Positions 25,577 to 34,714 of a stretch of DNA of 64,000 bases are shown piece after piece. The position numbers and the translations under genes are program-made. The notes below the pieces were generated by a model. The model saw nothing but the letters and a program-made list of their open reading frames with translations. It ran no database searches and had not been told where the DNA came from. Every line of letters starts with the position of its first letter. The first letter of the stretch is position 1. Source of the DNA: Pseudomonadota bacterium (lineage in GTDB: Bacteria > Pseudomonadota > Alphaproteobacteria > Rhodospirillales > Magnetospirillaceae); NCBI GenBank assembly GCA_021848545.1, contig JAJZUL010000004.1, forward strand, positions 1-64,000. Reading direction: 5' to 3'.

Positions 25577-27076
25577 ATGGCAGCCAAATACGACGTCCCC
25601 GAGATGTACGATCCGGCTGAGCGGCCGATTCCGGCCCTCAAGCTCGGTGCGATGGCCGACTCGAAGCCCTATATGGCGTCGCCGGTTCATCAGGAAAAGC
25701 TGGGGTTCCCCAAGGAGCTTCCGGACGATTGGAAGGACCGCGCCATCAAGCGCATGGGCGAGCTGCTGACCAAGTATCGGTCGCTGCGCGTCTACATGGA
25801 TGCCTGCGTGAAGTGTGGCGCCTGCACAGACAAGTGCCATTACTTCCTGGGCAGCGGTGACCCCAAGAACATGCCGGTGGCCCGTCAGGACTTGTTCCGT
25901 TCGGTCTACCGTCGCTATTTCACCGTGACCGGCAAGCTGTTTCCAAAGCTGGTGGGTGCCAAGGACTTCACCAAGGAATTGTTGGACGACTGGTTCAATT
26001 ATTTCCATGAGTGCTCGCAATGCCGCCGTTGCTCGGTGTTCTGCCCCTACGGCATCGACACCGCCGAGATTTCCATGGCCGCCCGCGACGTGATGGATTA
26101 CGTCGGCTACGGCCAGAAGTATTGCAACGAGATCATCGGCAAGGTGCACGAGATCGGCAATAATCTGGGCCTGCCCGAAGCCGCTCTCGCCAATACGCTC
26201 GAAGGTCTGGAAGAGGACGTCCTCGACGATACCGGCGTCGCGGTGAAGTTTCCGATGGACGTGGAAGGGGCCGAGGTCCTGTTGATCCCGCCCTCGGCCG
26301 ACTTCTTCGCCGAACCGCACGTTCTGGGCCTGATGGGCTACGCCAAGGTGTTCCATGCCGCCGGCGTGTCGTGGACGGTGTCGTCCTACGCCTCCGAGGC
26401 CGCCAATTTCGGCGTCTTCATCGGCAATTACGAACAGATGCGCAAGCTGGCGCTTCGTATCCGCGAGGCCGCGCTCCGCCTTCGGGTCAAGCGCATCATC
26501 TTCGGCGAATGCGGCCACGCCTGGCGTGTGGCGTACTCTTTCCTCAACACCCTTGCCGGGCCTTGGGACTTCCTGGATCAGCGGTATCCGATCCCGCAGC
26601 ACATCCTGGAATTCACCTACGACCTGATCAAGCGCAAGGGCATCACGCTGGACAAGTCGGGCAACGAAGGCAAGGTGCTGACCTTCCACGATTCGTGCAA
26701 CGTCGCCCGCGCGTCGCGCATGGGCGACTTCCCCGGCGGGCAGTTCGTCATCCCCCGTGAAGTCATCAAAGCGTCGGTTCCGACCTTCGTCGAAATGCAC
26801 AGGGACACCACCTGCGAAAAGACGTTCTGTTGCGGTGGTGGCGGCGGCTTGCTGACCGACGAGCTGATGGATATCCGCATCAAGGGGGCCCGGCCGCGGA
26901 TGGAAGCGTTGAAAGACGTGGCCGACAACGGTGGGGTGACGCATATGGCGGCGATCTGCGCCATTTGCAAAACGCAGTTCACCAAGGTCATGCCTTATTA
27001 CGGCTTCGACCGCGAAGCCGTCGTTTCGGTTCACCAGCTGGTGAGCAACGCGATCATTTTGGGAAACAACAAGTAG
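25577..27076 (+). CDS. dsrK: DsrK, HdrD-like iron-sulfur catalytic subunit
   Basis: DsrK is the cytoplasm-facing subunit of DsrMKJOP that reacts with the DsrC disulfide/trisulfide. The 499-residue protein has two [4Fe-4S] motifs (Cys77, 80, 83, 87 and Cys146, 149, 152, 156). A C-terminal catalytic region with CCG-type cysteines (FGECGHAW, FHDSCN, TFCCGGGGG, CAICKTQF) follows, as in heterodisulfide reductase HdrD. Confidence 0.96.
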   Translation: MAAKYDVPEMYDPAERPIPALKLGAMADSKPYMASPVHQEKLGFPKELPDDWKDRAIKRMGELLTKYRSLRVYMDACVKCGACTDKCHYFLGSGDPKNMPVARQDLFRSVYRRYFTVTGKLFPKLVGAKDFTKELLDDWFNYFHECSQCRRCSVFCPYGIDTAEISMAARDVMDYVGYGQKYCNEIIGKVHEIGNNLGLPEAALANTLEGLEEDVLDDTGVAVKFPMDVEGAEVLLIPPSADFFAEPHVLGLMGYAKVFHAAGVSWTVSSYASEAANFGVFIGNYEQMRKLALRIREAALRLRVKRIIFGECGHAWRVAYSFLNTLAGPWDFLDQRYPIPQHILEFTYDLIKRKGITLDKSGNEGKVLTFHDSCNVARASRMGDFPGGQFVIPREVIKASVPTFVEMHRDTTCEKTFCCGGGGGLLTDELMDIRIKGARPRMEALKDVADNGGVTHMAAICAICKTQFTKVMPYYGFDREAVVSVHQLVSNAIILGNNK

Positions 27077-27152
27077 TCATACCGTTCATCAGGTCCGGTG
27101 CATCGCCCGGCCAGGGGGCGTTCCCCCGGAAAGACGGTCCAGGGAGAGGACA

Positions 27153-29108
27153 ATGGCAAGCAAGTCGACGGCTAAAGACCATACGGAAGGGATGAATTAC
27201 CGGCGTTACCACGAAGGTGACTCCGAGTACCACGATTGGTCGGAACAGATCTTCCAGGCCAGCTGGTCCCACAAGTGCCCGACTTACGTGCTGCGCACGC
27301 CGCCCTGCTCGGGAAGCTGCCCCTCGGGTCACGATATTCGTGGCTGGCTGGACATCGTGCGCGGCATGGAAAAGCCGGCCGAGGGTGTGGTCTGGCAGGA
27401 ATACGCCTTCCGCCGCATGACCGACGCCAATCCCTTCCCGGCGATCATGGGCCGGGTCTGCCCGGCGCCGTGCGAGCAGGGCTGCAACCGGAACATGGTC
27501 GAAGAGCATGTCGGCATCAATGCCGTCGAGCATTTCATCGGCGATTGGGCCATCGCCAACAAGATGGCCTTCCCCAAGCCCGACCATGAAACCGGTCGCC
27601 ACGTCGCCGTGATCGGCGGTGGCCCGGCCGGCCTGTCGGCGGCCTATCACCTGCGCCGTCGCGGCCATTCCGTCACCGTGTTCGACGACAAGCCGGAACT
27701 GGGCGGCTACATGCGCTACGGCATTCCCGGCTACCGGACGCCGCGCGACGTGCTCGACGCCGAAATCCAGCGCATCCTCGATCTGGGCGTCACCGTCAAA
27801 TCCAACTGCCGGGTCGGCAAGGACATCACCGTCGCCGAGCTGGAAAAGACCTACGACGCGATCTTCTGGGGCGTCGGCACCCACGCCGGTCGCGGCCTGC
27901 CGATCCCCGGCTGGAAGGACACCCCCAATTGCGTGTCCGGCGTCGCCTTCCTGAAGGCCTTCAACGAAGGTCGTCTCCAGGCGGTGACCGGGCGGATCAT
28001 CGTGGTCGGCGGTGGTGACACCTCCATCGACGTGGCCTCGGTGGCCCGGCGTCTGGGCCACATCAAGGAAGCCTCGCCGCAGGACCGCATCGAGAACATC
28101 ATTCTCGGCCAGACGGCCCATGACGTGGCCGCCACCGCCAAGCGCGAAGGCTGCGACGTCACCCTGACCTCGCTGTTCCCGGTCGACAAGATGATGGCCG
28201 CCGAGCGCGAAGTGACCGACGCCACCCGCGAAGGCATCGACATCCAGGGCGGCGTGATGCCTCTGGAAGTGCTGAAGTCGGCCGACGGCCGCGCCATCGG
28301 CCTCAAGATGTGCCGCTGCACCATGAACGGCATGACCCCGGTCCCGACCGAGGGCACCGAGTTCACCATCGAAGCCGATCTGGTGGTGTCCGCCATCGGT
28401 CAGATGGGCGATCTCGGCGATCTCGCCGAGTTGGATAACGGCAAGGGCTTCATCAACGCCGACAAGATGATGCGCGTTCCCGGCAAGGAAAAGCATTTCG
28501 TCGGCGGCGACGTGGTGCGCCCGCACCTGCTGACCACCGCCATCGGCCACGGCCGGGTGGCGGCCGCCACCATCGAAGAGTTCCTCGATACCGGGAATGT
28601 CAACAAGCGGCCCAAGGTCGACGTGCACCAGTTCAATCTGCTGGGCAAGCTGCACGAAGCCCATCTCGATCCGACCGAGTACGATCACCACGCCACCCGC
28701 GGCACCGATGCCAACAAGTTCGCCGTGCATAATTTCGAGGACCGCGCGGCCCACGAAATCATCCCCCACGACGAGCTGTTCCTGGGCCATTTCACCCATG
28801 TCGACCGCATCCACCGCAAGGAAGTGCATATCGGCAAGGAAGAGGTGATTGGCAATTTCGTCGAGCGTCTGGTCGGTCTGGAAGAGGCCCAGGCTCAGGC
28901 CGAAGCCAAGCGCTGCATGTCCTGCGGTCTGTGCTTCGAGTGCGACAATTGCGTGGTGTTCTGCCCGCAAACCGCGGTCCAGCGGGTCAAGAAGAACGAG
29001 CGGACCACCGGCCGGTACGTGTACACCGAGTACTCCAAGTGCATCGGTTGTCACATCTGCGCCGACGTCTGCCCGACCGGCTACATTCAAATGGGCCTGG
29101 GAGAGTGA
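27153..29108 (+). CDS. dsrL: DsrL, NAD(P)H:acceptor iron-sulfur flavoprotein
   Basis: DsrL is the glutamate-synthase-small-subunit-like flavoprotein that accepts electrons from DsrAB and reduces NAD(P)+ in sulfur oxidation. The 651-residue protein has an N-terminal cysteine-rich region (PPCSGSCPSG, RVCPAPCEQGC), an FAD site (HVAVIGGGPAGLSAAY at about 150-165) and an NADPH site (RIIVVGGGDTSIDVASVA). A C-terminal ferredoxin domain (CMSCGLCFECDNC and CIGCHICADVCP) completes it. Its presence is diagnostic of the rDsr pathway. It sits between dsrK and dsrJ. Confidence 0.96.
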   Translation: MASKSTAKDHTEGMNYRRYHEGDSEYHDWSEQIFQASWSHKCPTYVLRTPPCSGSCPSGHDIRGWLDIVRGMEKPAEGVVWQEYAFRRMTDANPFPAIMGRVCPAPCEQGCNRNMVEEHVGINAVEHFIGDWAIANKMAFPKPDHETGRHVAVIGGGPAGLSAAYHLRRRGHSVTVFDDKPELGGYMRYGIPGYRTPRDVLDAEIQRILDLGVTVKSNCRVGKDITVAELEKTYDAIFWGVGTHAGRGLPIPGWKDTPNCVSGVAFLKAFNEGRLQAVTGRIIVVGGGDTSIDVASVARRLGHIKEASPQDRIENIILGQTAHDVAATAKREGCDVTLTSLFPVDKMMAAEREVTDATREGIDIQGGVMPLEVLKSADGRAIGLKMCRCTMNGMTPVPTEGTEFTIEADLVVSAIGQMGDLGDLAELDNGKGFINADKMMRVPGKEKHFVGGDVVRPHLLTTAIGHGRVAAATIEEFLDTGNVNKRPKVDVHQFNLLGKLHEAHLDPTEYDHHATRGTDANKFAVHNFEDRAAHEIIPHDELFLGHFTHVDRIHRKEVHIGKEEVIGNFVERLVGLEEAQAQAEAKRCMSCGLCFECDNCVVFCPQTAVQRVKKNERTTGRYVYTEYSKCIGCHICADVCPTGYIQMGLGE

Positions 29109-29113
29109 AGACC

Positions 29114-29650
29114 ATGGGTGTGCGACCACTTTTTCCGGCTTTACGGAAACGGGGGCGGGAAGAGGGGGGCACACCCTCCCGCCGGTCCGGCCCGCGTCGT
29201 CGGATTTCCTCCGGCTGGTTTACCGCGATCCGGTCGTTCGGCCGGATCGCCGCGATGGCGGTGATGGTGCTGTCGGCGGTGGCCTTGGGCTCCGCCGCCC
29301 ACGCGGGCAGCGATGCCGGCGCCCATGCCGGCTGGCCCCATATCACCAAGCCGATCAAGGGGACCCATTGCGTCAAACCGGTGCCGTACATGCTGCGCTA
29401 CCATTTCGATCTCCTGCTCCATCAGCGTGAAATCACGCTGCGGAAAGGGGTTCACGGCAGCAAGTACGATCTGACCAATTGCATCAGCTGTCACGTCAAC
29501 AAGAACGCGAACGGCCAATATATTCCCATCAATGCGCCCGGGCAGTTCTGCCAATCGTGCCACGAATATGCCGCCGTCCATATCGACTGCTTCTCGTGCC
29601 ATGCGACCACGCCCCAGGGCGGGGGTGATGACCAGACGGCAGCTCGGTGA
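29114..29650 (+). CDS. dsrJ: DsrJ, triheme cytochrome c subunit
   Basis: The periplasmic triheme subunit of DsrMKJOP has CxxCH motifs CISCH, CQSCH and CFSCH. A lone cysteine in THCVKPVPYM is the candidate unusual axial heme ligand known in this family. A hydrophobic stretch (AAMAVMVLSAVALGSAAHA) serves as signal or anchor. The reading frame gives about 46 basic residues before it; the true start may be internal. It overlaps nothing and is spaced five bases from dsrL. Confidence 0.92.
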   Translation: MGVRPLFPALRKRGREEGGTPSRRSGPRRRISSGWFTAIRSFGRIAAMAVMVLSAVALGSAAHAGSDAGAHAGWPHITKPIKGTHCVKPVPYMLRYHFDLLLHQREITLRKGVHGSKYDLTNCISCHVNKNANGQYIPINAPGQFCQSCHEYAAVHIDCFSCHATTPQGGGDDQTAAR

Positions 29651-29667
29651 AGGGAGGCAGGCATTCC

Positions 29668-30441
29668 ATGAGCGATGATCGCAATACCCGCGAAACCGCC
29701 GGGGACCAGACCGGAACGGGTGGAATCGGGCGTCGGGCCTTCTTGGGCGCGGCCGGTGCCGTCGCGGTGCTGGCGCCCGGCCTGGGGCTGGCGGCCCACG
29801 CCTTCGAGGCGCGGCCCGACGGTGTACCCGCCTCGTCGAAACACCGATGGGGAATGCTGGTCGATACCACCAAGTGCAAGTCCAACTGCCATGTCTGCGT
29901 TGACGCTTGCAACAAGGAGAACGGTCTTTACGAAGAGGCCGATCCCAAGGATACCGCCCAGTACATCCGCAAGCTGACGGTTCACGATCCGGATACCGGC
30001 TACACCCACTACCTGCCGGTGATGTGCCAGCACTGCACCCATCCGGCCTGCGTGGCGGTGTGCCCCACCGGCGCTTCGTTCAAGCGGGCCGACGGCATCG
30101 TCCTGGTGGACCGCCATATCTGTATCGGTTGCCGCTACTGCATGATGGCCTGCCCCTACAAGGCGCGGTCGTTCGACGAATACACGGAAAAGAACCAGAA
30201 ATGGTACAACCCGCGGGGCCTGGGCTGCGTCGAAGGCTGCACCATGTGCGCGCATCTGGTGGATGAAGGCAAGGATCCCGCCTGCGTCACGGCGTGCAAC
30301 AAGACCGGGGGCGGAGCGATGGTGTTCGGCGATCTCAAGGATCCGACCAGCGAAATCTCCAAGCGCGTCGCCACGGAACAGACCACCCAGATCCGGGCGG
30401 ATCTCGGCATGGATCCCGGCGTGCGTTACGAGGGGATTTAA
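29668..30441 (+). CDS. dsrO: DsrO, periplasmic iron-sulfur subunit
   Basis: DsrO links DsrJ and DsrP on the periplasmic side of the complex. It has a Tat-like signal with Arg22-Arg23 (GRRAFLGAAG) followed by a hydrophobic stretch. Four ferredoxin-type cysteine groups follow, for example CKSNCHVCVDACNKEN, CQHCTHPACVAVCP, CIGCRYCMMACP and CTMC...CVTACN, the pattern of HybA/DmsB-like electron-transfer subunits. The start at 29668 has a GGGAGG site. Confidence 0.95.
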   Translation: MSDDRNTRETAGDQTGTGGIGRRAFLGAAGAVAVLAPGLGLAAHAFEARPDGVPASSKHRWGMLVDTTKCKSNCHVCVDACNKENGLYEEADPKDTAQYIRKLTVHDPDTGYTHYLPVMCQHCTHPACVAVCPTGASFKRADGIVLVDRHICIGCRYCMMACPYKARSFDEYTEKNQKWYNPRGLGCVEGCTMCAHLVDEGKDPACVTACNKTGGGAMVFGDLKDPTSEISKRVATEQTTQIRADLGMDPGVRYEGI

Positions 30442-30443
30442 GA

Positions 30444-31673
30444 ATGAAAAAGATCGAGTATCGCGAATTGCCAGCGTGGACACCGGGCTGGTGGGCGCTG
30501 ATGATCGGGCTGCTGGTGGTGATGGCCATCGGTCTCGCCGGCGCCCTGTACATGGAAACCGAGGGCCATCACGTCACCGGCATGACCAACCAGATCGTCT
30601 GGGGCATTCCGCACGTCTTCGCGGTGTTCATGATCGTCGCCGCGTCGGGGGCGCTTAACGTCGCCTCCATCGGGTCGGTGTTCGGCCGCGACGCCTATAA
30701 GCCGCTGGGCCGGGTTTCCGGCCTGCTGGCGATTTCCCTGCTGGCCGGCGGTCTGTGCGTGCTGGTGCTCGATCTGGGCAAACCCGATCGGCTGATCGTG
30801 GCGATGACTCATTTCAACATCACCTCGATTTTCGCCTGGAACGTCTATCTGTATACGGGCTTCTTCGTCGTCGTCGGCCTGTATCTGTGGACGATGATGG
30901 ATTGGACCAAGAAGCGCTTCTACAAGCCGGCGGCGACCCTGGCGTTCCTGTGGCGTCTCATTCTGACCACCGGCACCGGCTCGATCTTCGGCTTCCTGGT
31001 GGCGCGCGACGCCTACAGCTCGGCGGTGATGGCGCCCCTGTTCATCTCCATGTCCTTCGTCTTCGGCCTGGCGATCTTCAATCTGATCCTGCTGGCGGTC
31101 TATGGCGGCAGCGGCCGCCCGGTTTCGCCGGACGTCATTCATCGCAAGGCCCGGCTTCTGGCCCTGTTCATGGCCGCCGACCTGTATTTCGTGGTGGTCC
31201 AGCACATTACCGCCATCTACTGGCCGTCGCGCGATCCGGTGGAACGCTTCATCCTGCTGGATGGCGGAATCTACACCTGGCTGTTCTGGGGTGTGCAGGT
31301 GTTCCTGGGGGCCGTGCTGCCGATGGCGCTGATCTACCGCTGCAAGCAGGTCGGGCGCGGGCTGCTGCGTCTGGTGTCCTCCCTGGCGGTCGTGGGCGGT
31401 TTCGCCCAGGTCTACGTTATCGTCATCGGTGGGCAGGCATGGCCGCTGGAGCTGTTCCCCGGACAGCAGATCTCGTCGTCCTTCGCCGATGGCCGCATCC
31501 ATTCCTACGTGCCCAGCGCGCCGGAAATCGCCCTCGGCCTGGGCGGCATCGCCCTGGTGCTGTTCCTGGTGACCCTGGTCAGCACCGCTCTGCCGTTCTT
31601 CCCCCAGGCTCTGGGGAACGCCGAGGCGGAGACGCCGGCGGTCGGGGAAGCCGTCGGCCAAGCGGCGGAATAA
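30444..31673 (+). CDS. dsrP: DsrP, NrfD-type quinone-interacting membrane subunit
   Basis: The 409-residue integral membrane protein of the NrfD/PsrC family has about ten hydrophobic helices and carries no cofactors of its own. It is the proposed menaquinone/ubiquinone-reactive module of DsrMKJOP, together with DsrM. It starts two bases after dsrO and is the last gene of the cluster, followed by a strong terminator. Confidence 0.94.
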   Translation: MKKIEYRELPAWTPGWWALMIGLLVVMAIGLAGALYMETEGHHVTGMTNQIVWGIPHVFAVFMIVAASGALNVASIGSVFGRDAYKPLGRVSGLLAISLLAGGLCVLVLDLGKPDRLIVAMTHFNITSIFAWNVYLYTGFFVVVGLYLWTMMDWTKKRFYKPAATLAFLWRLILTTGTGSIFGFLVARDAYSSAVMAPLFISMSFVFGLAIFNLILLAVYGGSGRPVSPDVIHRKARLLALFMAADLYFVVVQHITAIYWPSRDPVERFILLDGGIYTWLFWGVQVFLGAVLPMALIYRCKQVGRGLLRLVSSLAVVGGFAQVYVIVIGGQAWPLELFPGQQISSSFADGRIHSYVPSAPEIALGLGGIALVLFLVTLVSTALPFFPQALGNAEAETPAVGEAVGQAAE

Positions 31674-31705
31674 CGGCCCCAATCCATTGGGGTGCGAATT
31701 CGGAG

Positions 31706-31740
31706 ACGCGCGATGGATTGCCCATCGCGCGTTTTCGTTT
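31706..31740 (+). terminator. Rho-independent terminator after dsrP
   Basis: ACGCGCGATGG and CCATCGCGCGT are perfect 11-base arms around ATTGC, followed by a T-rich tract (TTTTCGTTTT). The stem is GC-rich and the uridine tract immediate, so this should end the dsr transcript. Confidence 0.85.
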
Positions 31741-31812
31741 TGGCAAAGCCCCTAACACTGGTAGGCAACTCTGGTGTAACATGTGCTTGCACAGAAGCCG
31801 CGAGGGTAGGGG

Positions 31813-33060
31813 ATGGCGAAGGTTCTTGTCGTCGAGGATGCCAAGTTCTTTCTGTCGATTCTGACCCAGAAATTGACCCTGGCGGGCTTCGAAGTGGTGA
31901 CCACTTCGACGCTGCAAGGCATGCGCGATCGCTTGGCCGAGTACGGCGACGATCTCTTCATGGCCATCCTTGATCTCAATCTGCCGGATTCGCACGAGGG
32001 GGAAGTGGTCGATCTGGCCATTGAGCACAAGCTGCCGGTGGTGGTGTATTCGGCAAATTACTCGGAAGACGTGCGTGATCGTATCCTGTCCAAGCGCGTG
32101 ATCGATTACGTCGTCAAGGAAGACCCGTCGAGCCTGGATTATCTGGTCAATCTGCTCGGGCGCCTGCATCGCAACCGTAAGATCAAGGCGCTGGTGGTCG
32201 ATGACGCGTCCACCGCCCGGCTCTATACCGCCGATCTGCTGCGTCATTGCCAGCTTCAGGTGCTGGAGGCCGGGGACGGCGCCGCCGCCCTGGAGGTCAT
32301 CGAGCGCGAAGGTGATATCCGGCTGGTGATCAGCGACTACCACATGCCGCGCATGGACGGGTTCCAGTTCATCAAGACGGTTCGCAAAACCATCGGCCGC
32401 GATCAGATGGCGATCATCGGCGTGTCCACCGGCGGGTCCAGCACGCTGTCGGCGCGTTTCATCAAATCGGGCGCCAACGATTTTCTCAACAAGCCCTTTT
32501 TGCGCGAGGAATTCTTCTGTCGGGTGCAGATGAACCTGGACATGGTCGAGCAGGTCGATGCCCTGAAAGAAGCGGCGACGATCGATTACCTGACCGGGGT
32601 GGGCAACCGCCGCTCCTTTTTCGACAACGCCCTGCCGCTTTATGCCGCCGCGATTCGCGGCCAGGCGCGAATCGCCATCGGCGTCATCGACGTGGATTCC
32701 TTCAAGGCGATCAACGACAGTTACGGCCATGATGTCGGGGACGGGGTGCTGGCCGGTCTGGCCCGAATCCTGACCAGCCATGTCCGCCAGACCGACTTGC
32801 TGGCCCGGTTCGGTGGCGAGGAATTCTGCATTCTCGCCTTCAATCTGTCGGAAGACGGCGTCGCCCCTTATTTCGAACGGCTTCGCCAATTGGTCAGCGA
32901 CGCGCCGATCGTTACCCCGGCGGGAGCGTTCCGGGTCACCATCAGCATCGGCGTCTGCGCCGGCACCCGCGACAGCCTCGATCAGATGATCAATGTCGCC
33001 GACAACCAGCTTTACATGGCCAAACGCGCCGGCCGCAACCGCGTGTCCATCACCGATTGA
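31813..33060 (+). CDS. Double-receiver diguanylate cyclase (PleD-like response regulator)
   Basis: Two receiver domains precede a GGDEF domain in this 415-residue protein. Asp54 (AILDLNLP) and Asp175 (VISDYHMP) are the phosphoacceptors. The active site GGEEF (334-338) is preceded by a c-di-GMP inhibitory RxxD (RQTD, 325-328) five residues before it. It would make c-di-GMP on phosphorylation, with product inhibition. It has no kinase neighbour and probably its own promoter after the dsr terminator. Confidence 0.93.
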   Translation: MAKVLVVEDAKFFLSILTQKLTLAGFEVVTTSTLQGMRDRLAEYGDDLFMAILDLNLPDSHEGEVVDLAIEHKLPVVVYSANYSEDVRDRILSKRVIDYVVKEDPSSLDYLVNLLGRLHRNRKIKALVVDDASTARLYTADLLRHCQLQVLEAGDGAAALEVIEREGDIRLVISDYHMPRMDGFQFIKTVRKTIGRDQMAIIGVSTGGSSTLSARFIKSGANDFLNKPFLREEFFCRVQMNLDMVEQVDALKEAATIDYLTGVGNRRSFFDNALPLYAAAIRGQARIAIGVIDVDSFKAINDSYGHDVGDGVLAGLARILTSHVRQTDLLARFGGEEFCILAFNLSEDGVAPYFERLRQLVSDAPIVTPAGAFRVTISIGVCAGTRDSLDQMINVADNQLYMAKRAGRNRVSITD

Positions 33061-33104
33061 AAACAGCCGGGGCGCCGTCGCGCCCGAAGAAGTCGTCGTC
33101 GCTC

Positions 33105-33168
33105 TAAGAGCTCGACCCGAAAGTCGCCATTTGCAGGCCGCCATGGCGACTTTCGGGGCAGGCTCTAA
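33105..33168. mobile_element. 64-bp palindromic element, relative of the 1218-1365 element
   Basis: Arms at 33108-33130 and 33143-33165 are 23-base inverted repeats with three mismatches, sharing CCCGAAAGTCGCCAT. They match the ends of the larger element at 1218 (GTCGCCATGGCGGCCTGCAAA is the shared core, inverted). It fills the gap between two convergent genes and contains the TAG stop of the MFS gene (33165-33167). It could also act as a bidirectional terminator. Confidence 0.65.
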
Positions 33169-34559
33169 GGCGTCGCCGGTGAAAACGCGCTGAGGCGCGC
33201 TTCGTCCAGGGTCTTGCGGTCGACCTTGAGATAGGCGACCCCCTCTTCGGGCACCACCATCACTTCCTCCACCCCGGAGATGCCGGCAAGCCGGGCCGCC
33301 GTGCTCGCTTCCTCGGCAAGAGCGCCCTCTTCCAGATGCAGGACATAACTTGAGAGATAACGCGGGCTCTTCATGCCGACGGCCACCAGCAGCCAGAGGG
33401 CGATGCCCGCCGTGCCAAGCACAAACACCCCATCGAAACCCCAGGCTCCGTAAACCGCACCGCCGGCGGCGCCGCCGGCGAAGATGCCGAGGAACTGCGA
33501 GGTGGAGTAGATGCCCATGGCGGTGCCCTTGCGGGCGGGCGGCGCCATCTTGGCGACCAGGGAGGGCAGGCTGGCCTCCAGCAGATTGAAGGCGGTAAAG
33601 AAGATCAGCAGCGTGATCAGCATCGCCGAAAACGAGCGGTCGCTGACCAGAAACAGAATCTCCGCCAGCCCCAGGACGGTGACCGATCCGATGAAGATGG
33701 GTTTCAGTTTACGACGCTTCTCGCCGATGATGATGAACGGCACCATGAGGACGAAGGCGATGAGCATCACCGGCAGATAAACTTCCCAGCTGCTCCCCAC
33801 CGCGACGCCCGTCAAGTGGGTCAGCACCACGGGCAGAACCACGAAATTCGCGGTCAGCACGAACTGCATCATGAAGATGCCGAGATCGAGACGCAGCAAC
33901 TGCCTGTCGGACAGAACGGCGCTGAAGGCGTCGGCCACCACTTCGGTGTCGCGATGCAGTTTGTGATCGCGCGGGGTCGGGACCGCCCACAAGGCGATGG
34001 CGATGCCCGCCACACCCAGTGCGGCGGTGGCCCAGAAGATGCCGTCCACGCCGATCCAGCGGTTGAGGATGGGGCCGGCCACCAGCGCAACGCTGAAAGC
34101 GACGCCGATGCTGAGCCCGATGGTGCCCATGATCTTGGTCCGGTGCTCGTCGCGCGTCAGGTCGGCGGCCAGCGCCAGGACCGTCGACGAGATCGCGCCC
34201 GCGCCTTGCAGCGCCCGGCCGAGGATCACCCCGTAGATCGAGTGCGACATGGCCGCGACGACGCTACCGACGATAAAGATGACCAGACCGCCCAGGATCA
34301 CCGGCTTGCGGCCGATCCGATCGGACAGCATGCCGAACGGAATCTGCAACATGGCTTGGGTGAGGCCGTAGATGCCGATGGCAAGGCCGATCAGAAATTT
34401 CGTGTGACCCGATAGTTCAGAGCCGTACAGCGTGAAGACAGGCAGCACTATGAACAGGCCAAGCATGCGCACGGAGTAAATCCCGGCGAGCGAAAATGCC
34501 GCGCGTTTTTCCTGTGGCGACATGGCCTGGTCAAAACCGGATGCCTTGCGCTTCTGCAT
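33165..34559 (-). CDS. MFS transporter of the YajR type
   Basis: The 464-residue major-facilitator protein has twelve predicted helices. Motif A is seen as GMLSDRIGRKPVI, and the first helix region is RAAFSLAGIYSVRMLGLFIVLPVF. A cytosolic C-terminal extension (AARLAGISGVEEVMVVPEEGVAYLKVDRKTLD) resembles the YAM domain of YajR. The substrate is unknown. An A+T-rich gap upstream with the palindrome CGTAATTACG contrasts with the G+C-rich genes around it. Confidence 0.88.
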   Translation of the reverse strand: MQKRKASGFDQAMSPQEKRAAFSLAGIYSVRMLGLFIVLPVFTLYGSELSGHTKFLIGLAIGIYGLTQAMLQIPFGMLSDRIGRKPVILGGLVIFIVGSVVAAMSHSIYGVILGRALQGAGAISSTVLALAADLTRDEHRTKIMGTIGLSIGVAFSVALVAGPILNRWIGVDGIFWATAALGVAGIAIALWAVPTPRDHKLHRDTEVVADAFSAVLSDRQLLRLDLGIFMMQFVLTANFVVLPVVLTHLTGVAVGSSWEVYLPVMLIAFVLMVPFIIIGEKRRKLKPIFIGSVTVLGLAEILFLVSDRSFSAMLITLLIFFTAFNLLEASLPSLVAKMAPPARKGTAMGIYSTSQFLGIFAGGAAGGAVYGAWGFDGVFVLGTAGIALWLLVAVGMKSPRYLSSYVLHLEEGALAEEASTAARLAGISGVEEVMVVPEEGVAYLKVDRKTLDEARLSAFSPATP

Positions 34560-34620
34560 GTCGATAAGCTCCTTTGAATCTCGGGTCAGGTGTTCCTGGA
34601 CAATTGTGGTGAAATCATGA

Positions 34621-34630
34621 CGTAATTACG
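34621..34630. promoter_or_regulatory. Palindrome CGTAATTACG upstream of MFS gene
   Basis: The perfect 10-base palindrome lies 62 bases before the MFS start in an A+T-rich promoter region (34560-34680). It may be a regulator site; no regulator gene is adjacent. Confidence 0.3.
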
Positions 34631-34714
34631 ATTTGGTATCATTCGTGTGCTTTAGGCGACCTTCTGGGCCGCCGCTCTCAAATCGTGCGGCGCGGGCGGA
34701 CGTCCGGCCGGCGG

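Noticed and set aside
24827-29174. Long minus-strand open frames opposite dsrM-dsrL (735 and 706 residues)
   Set aside because: They are complements of clearly recognised plus-strand genes, are His/Gly/Ala-rich, and show no domains; high G+C content produces such antisense frames.
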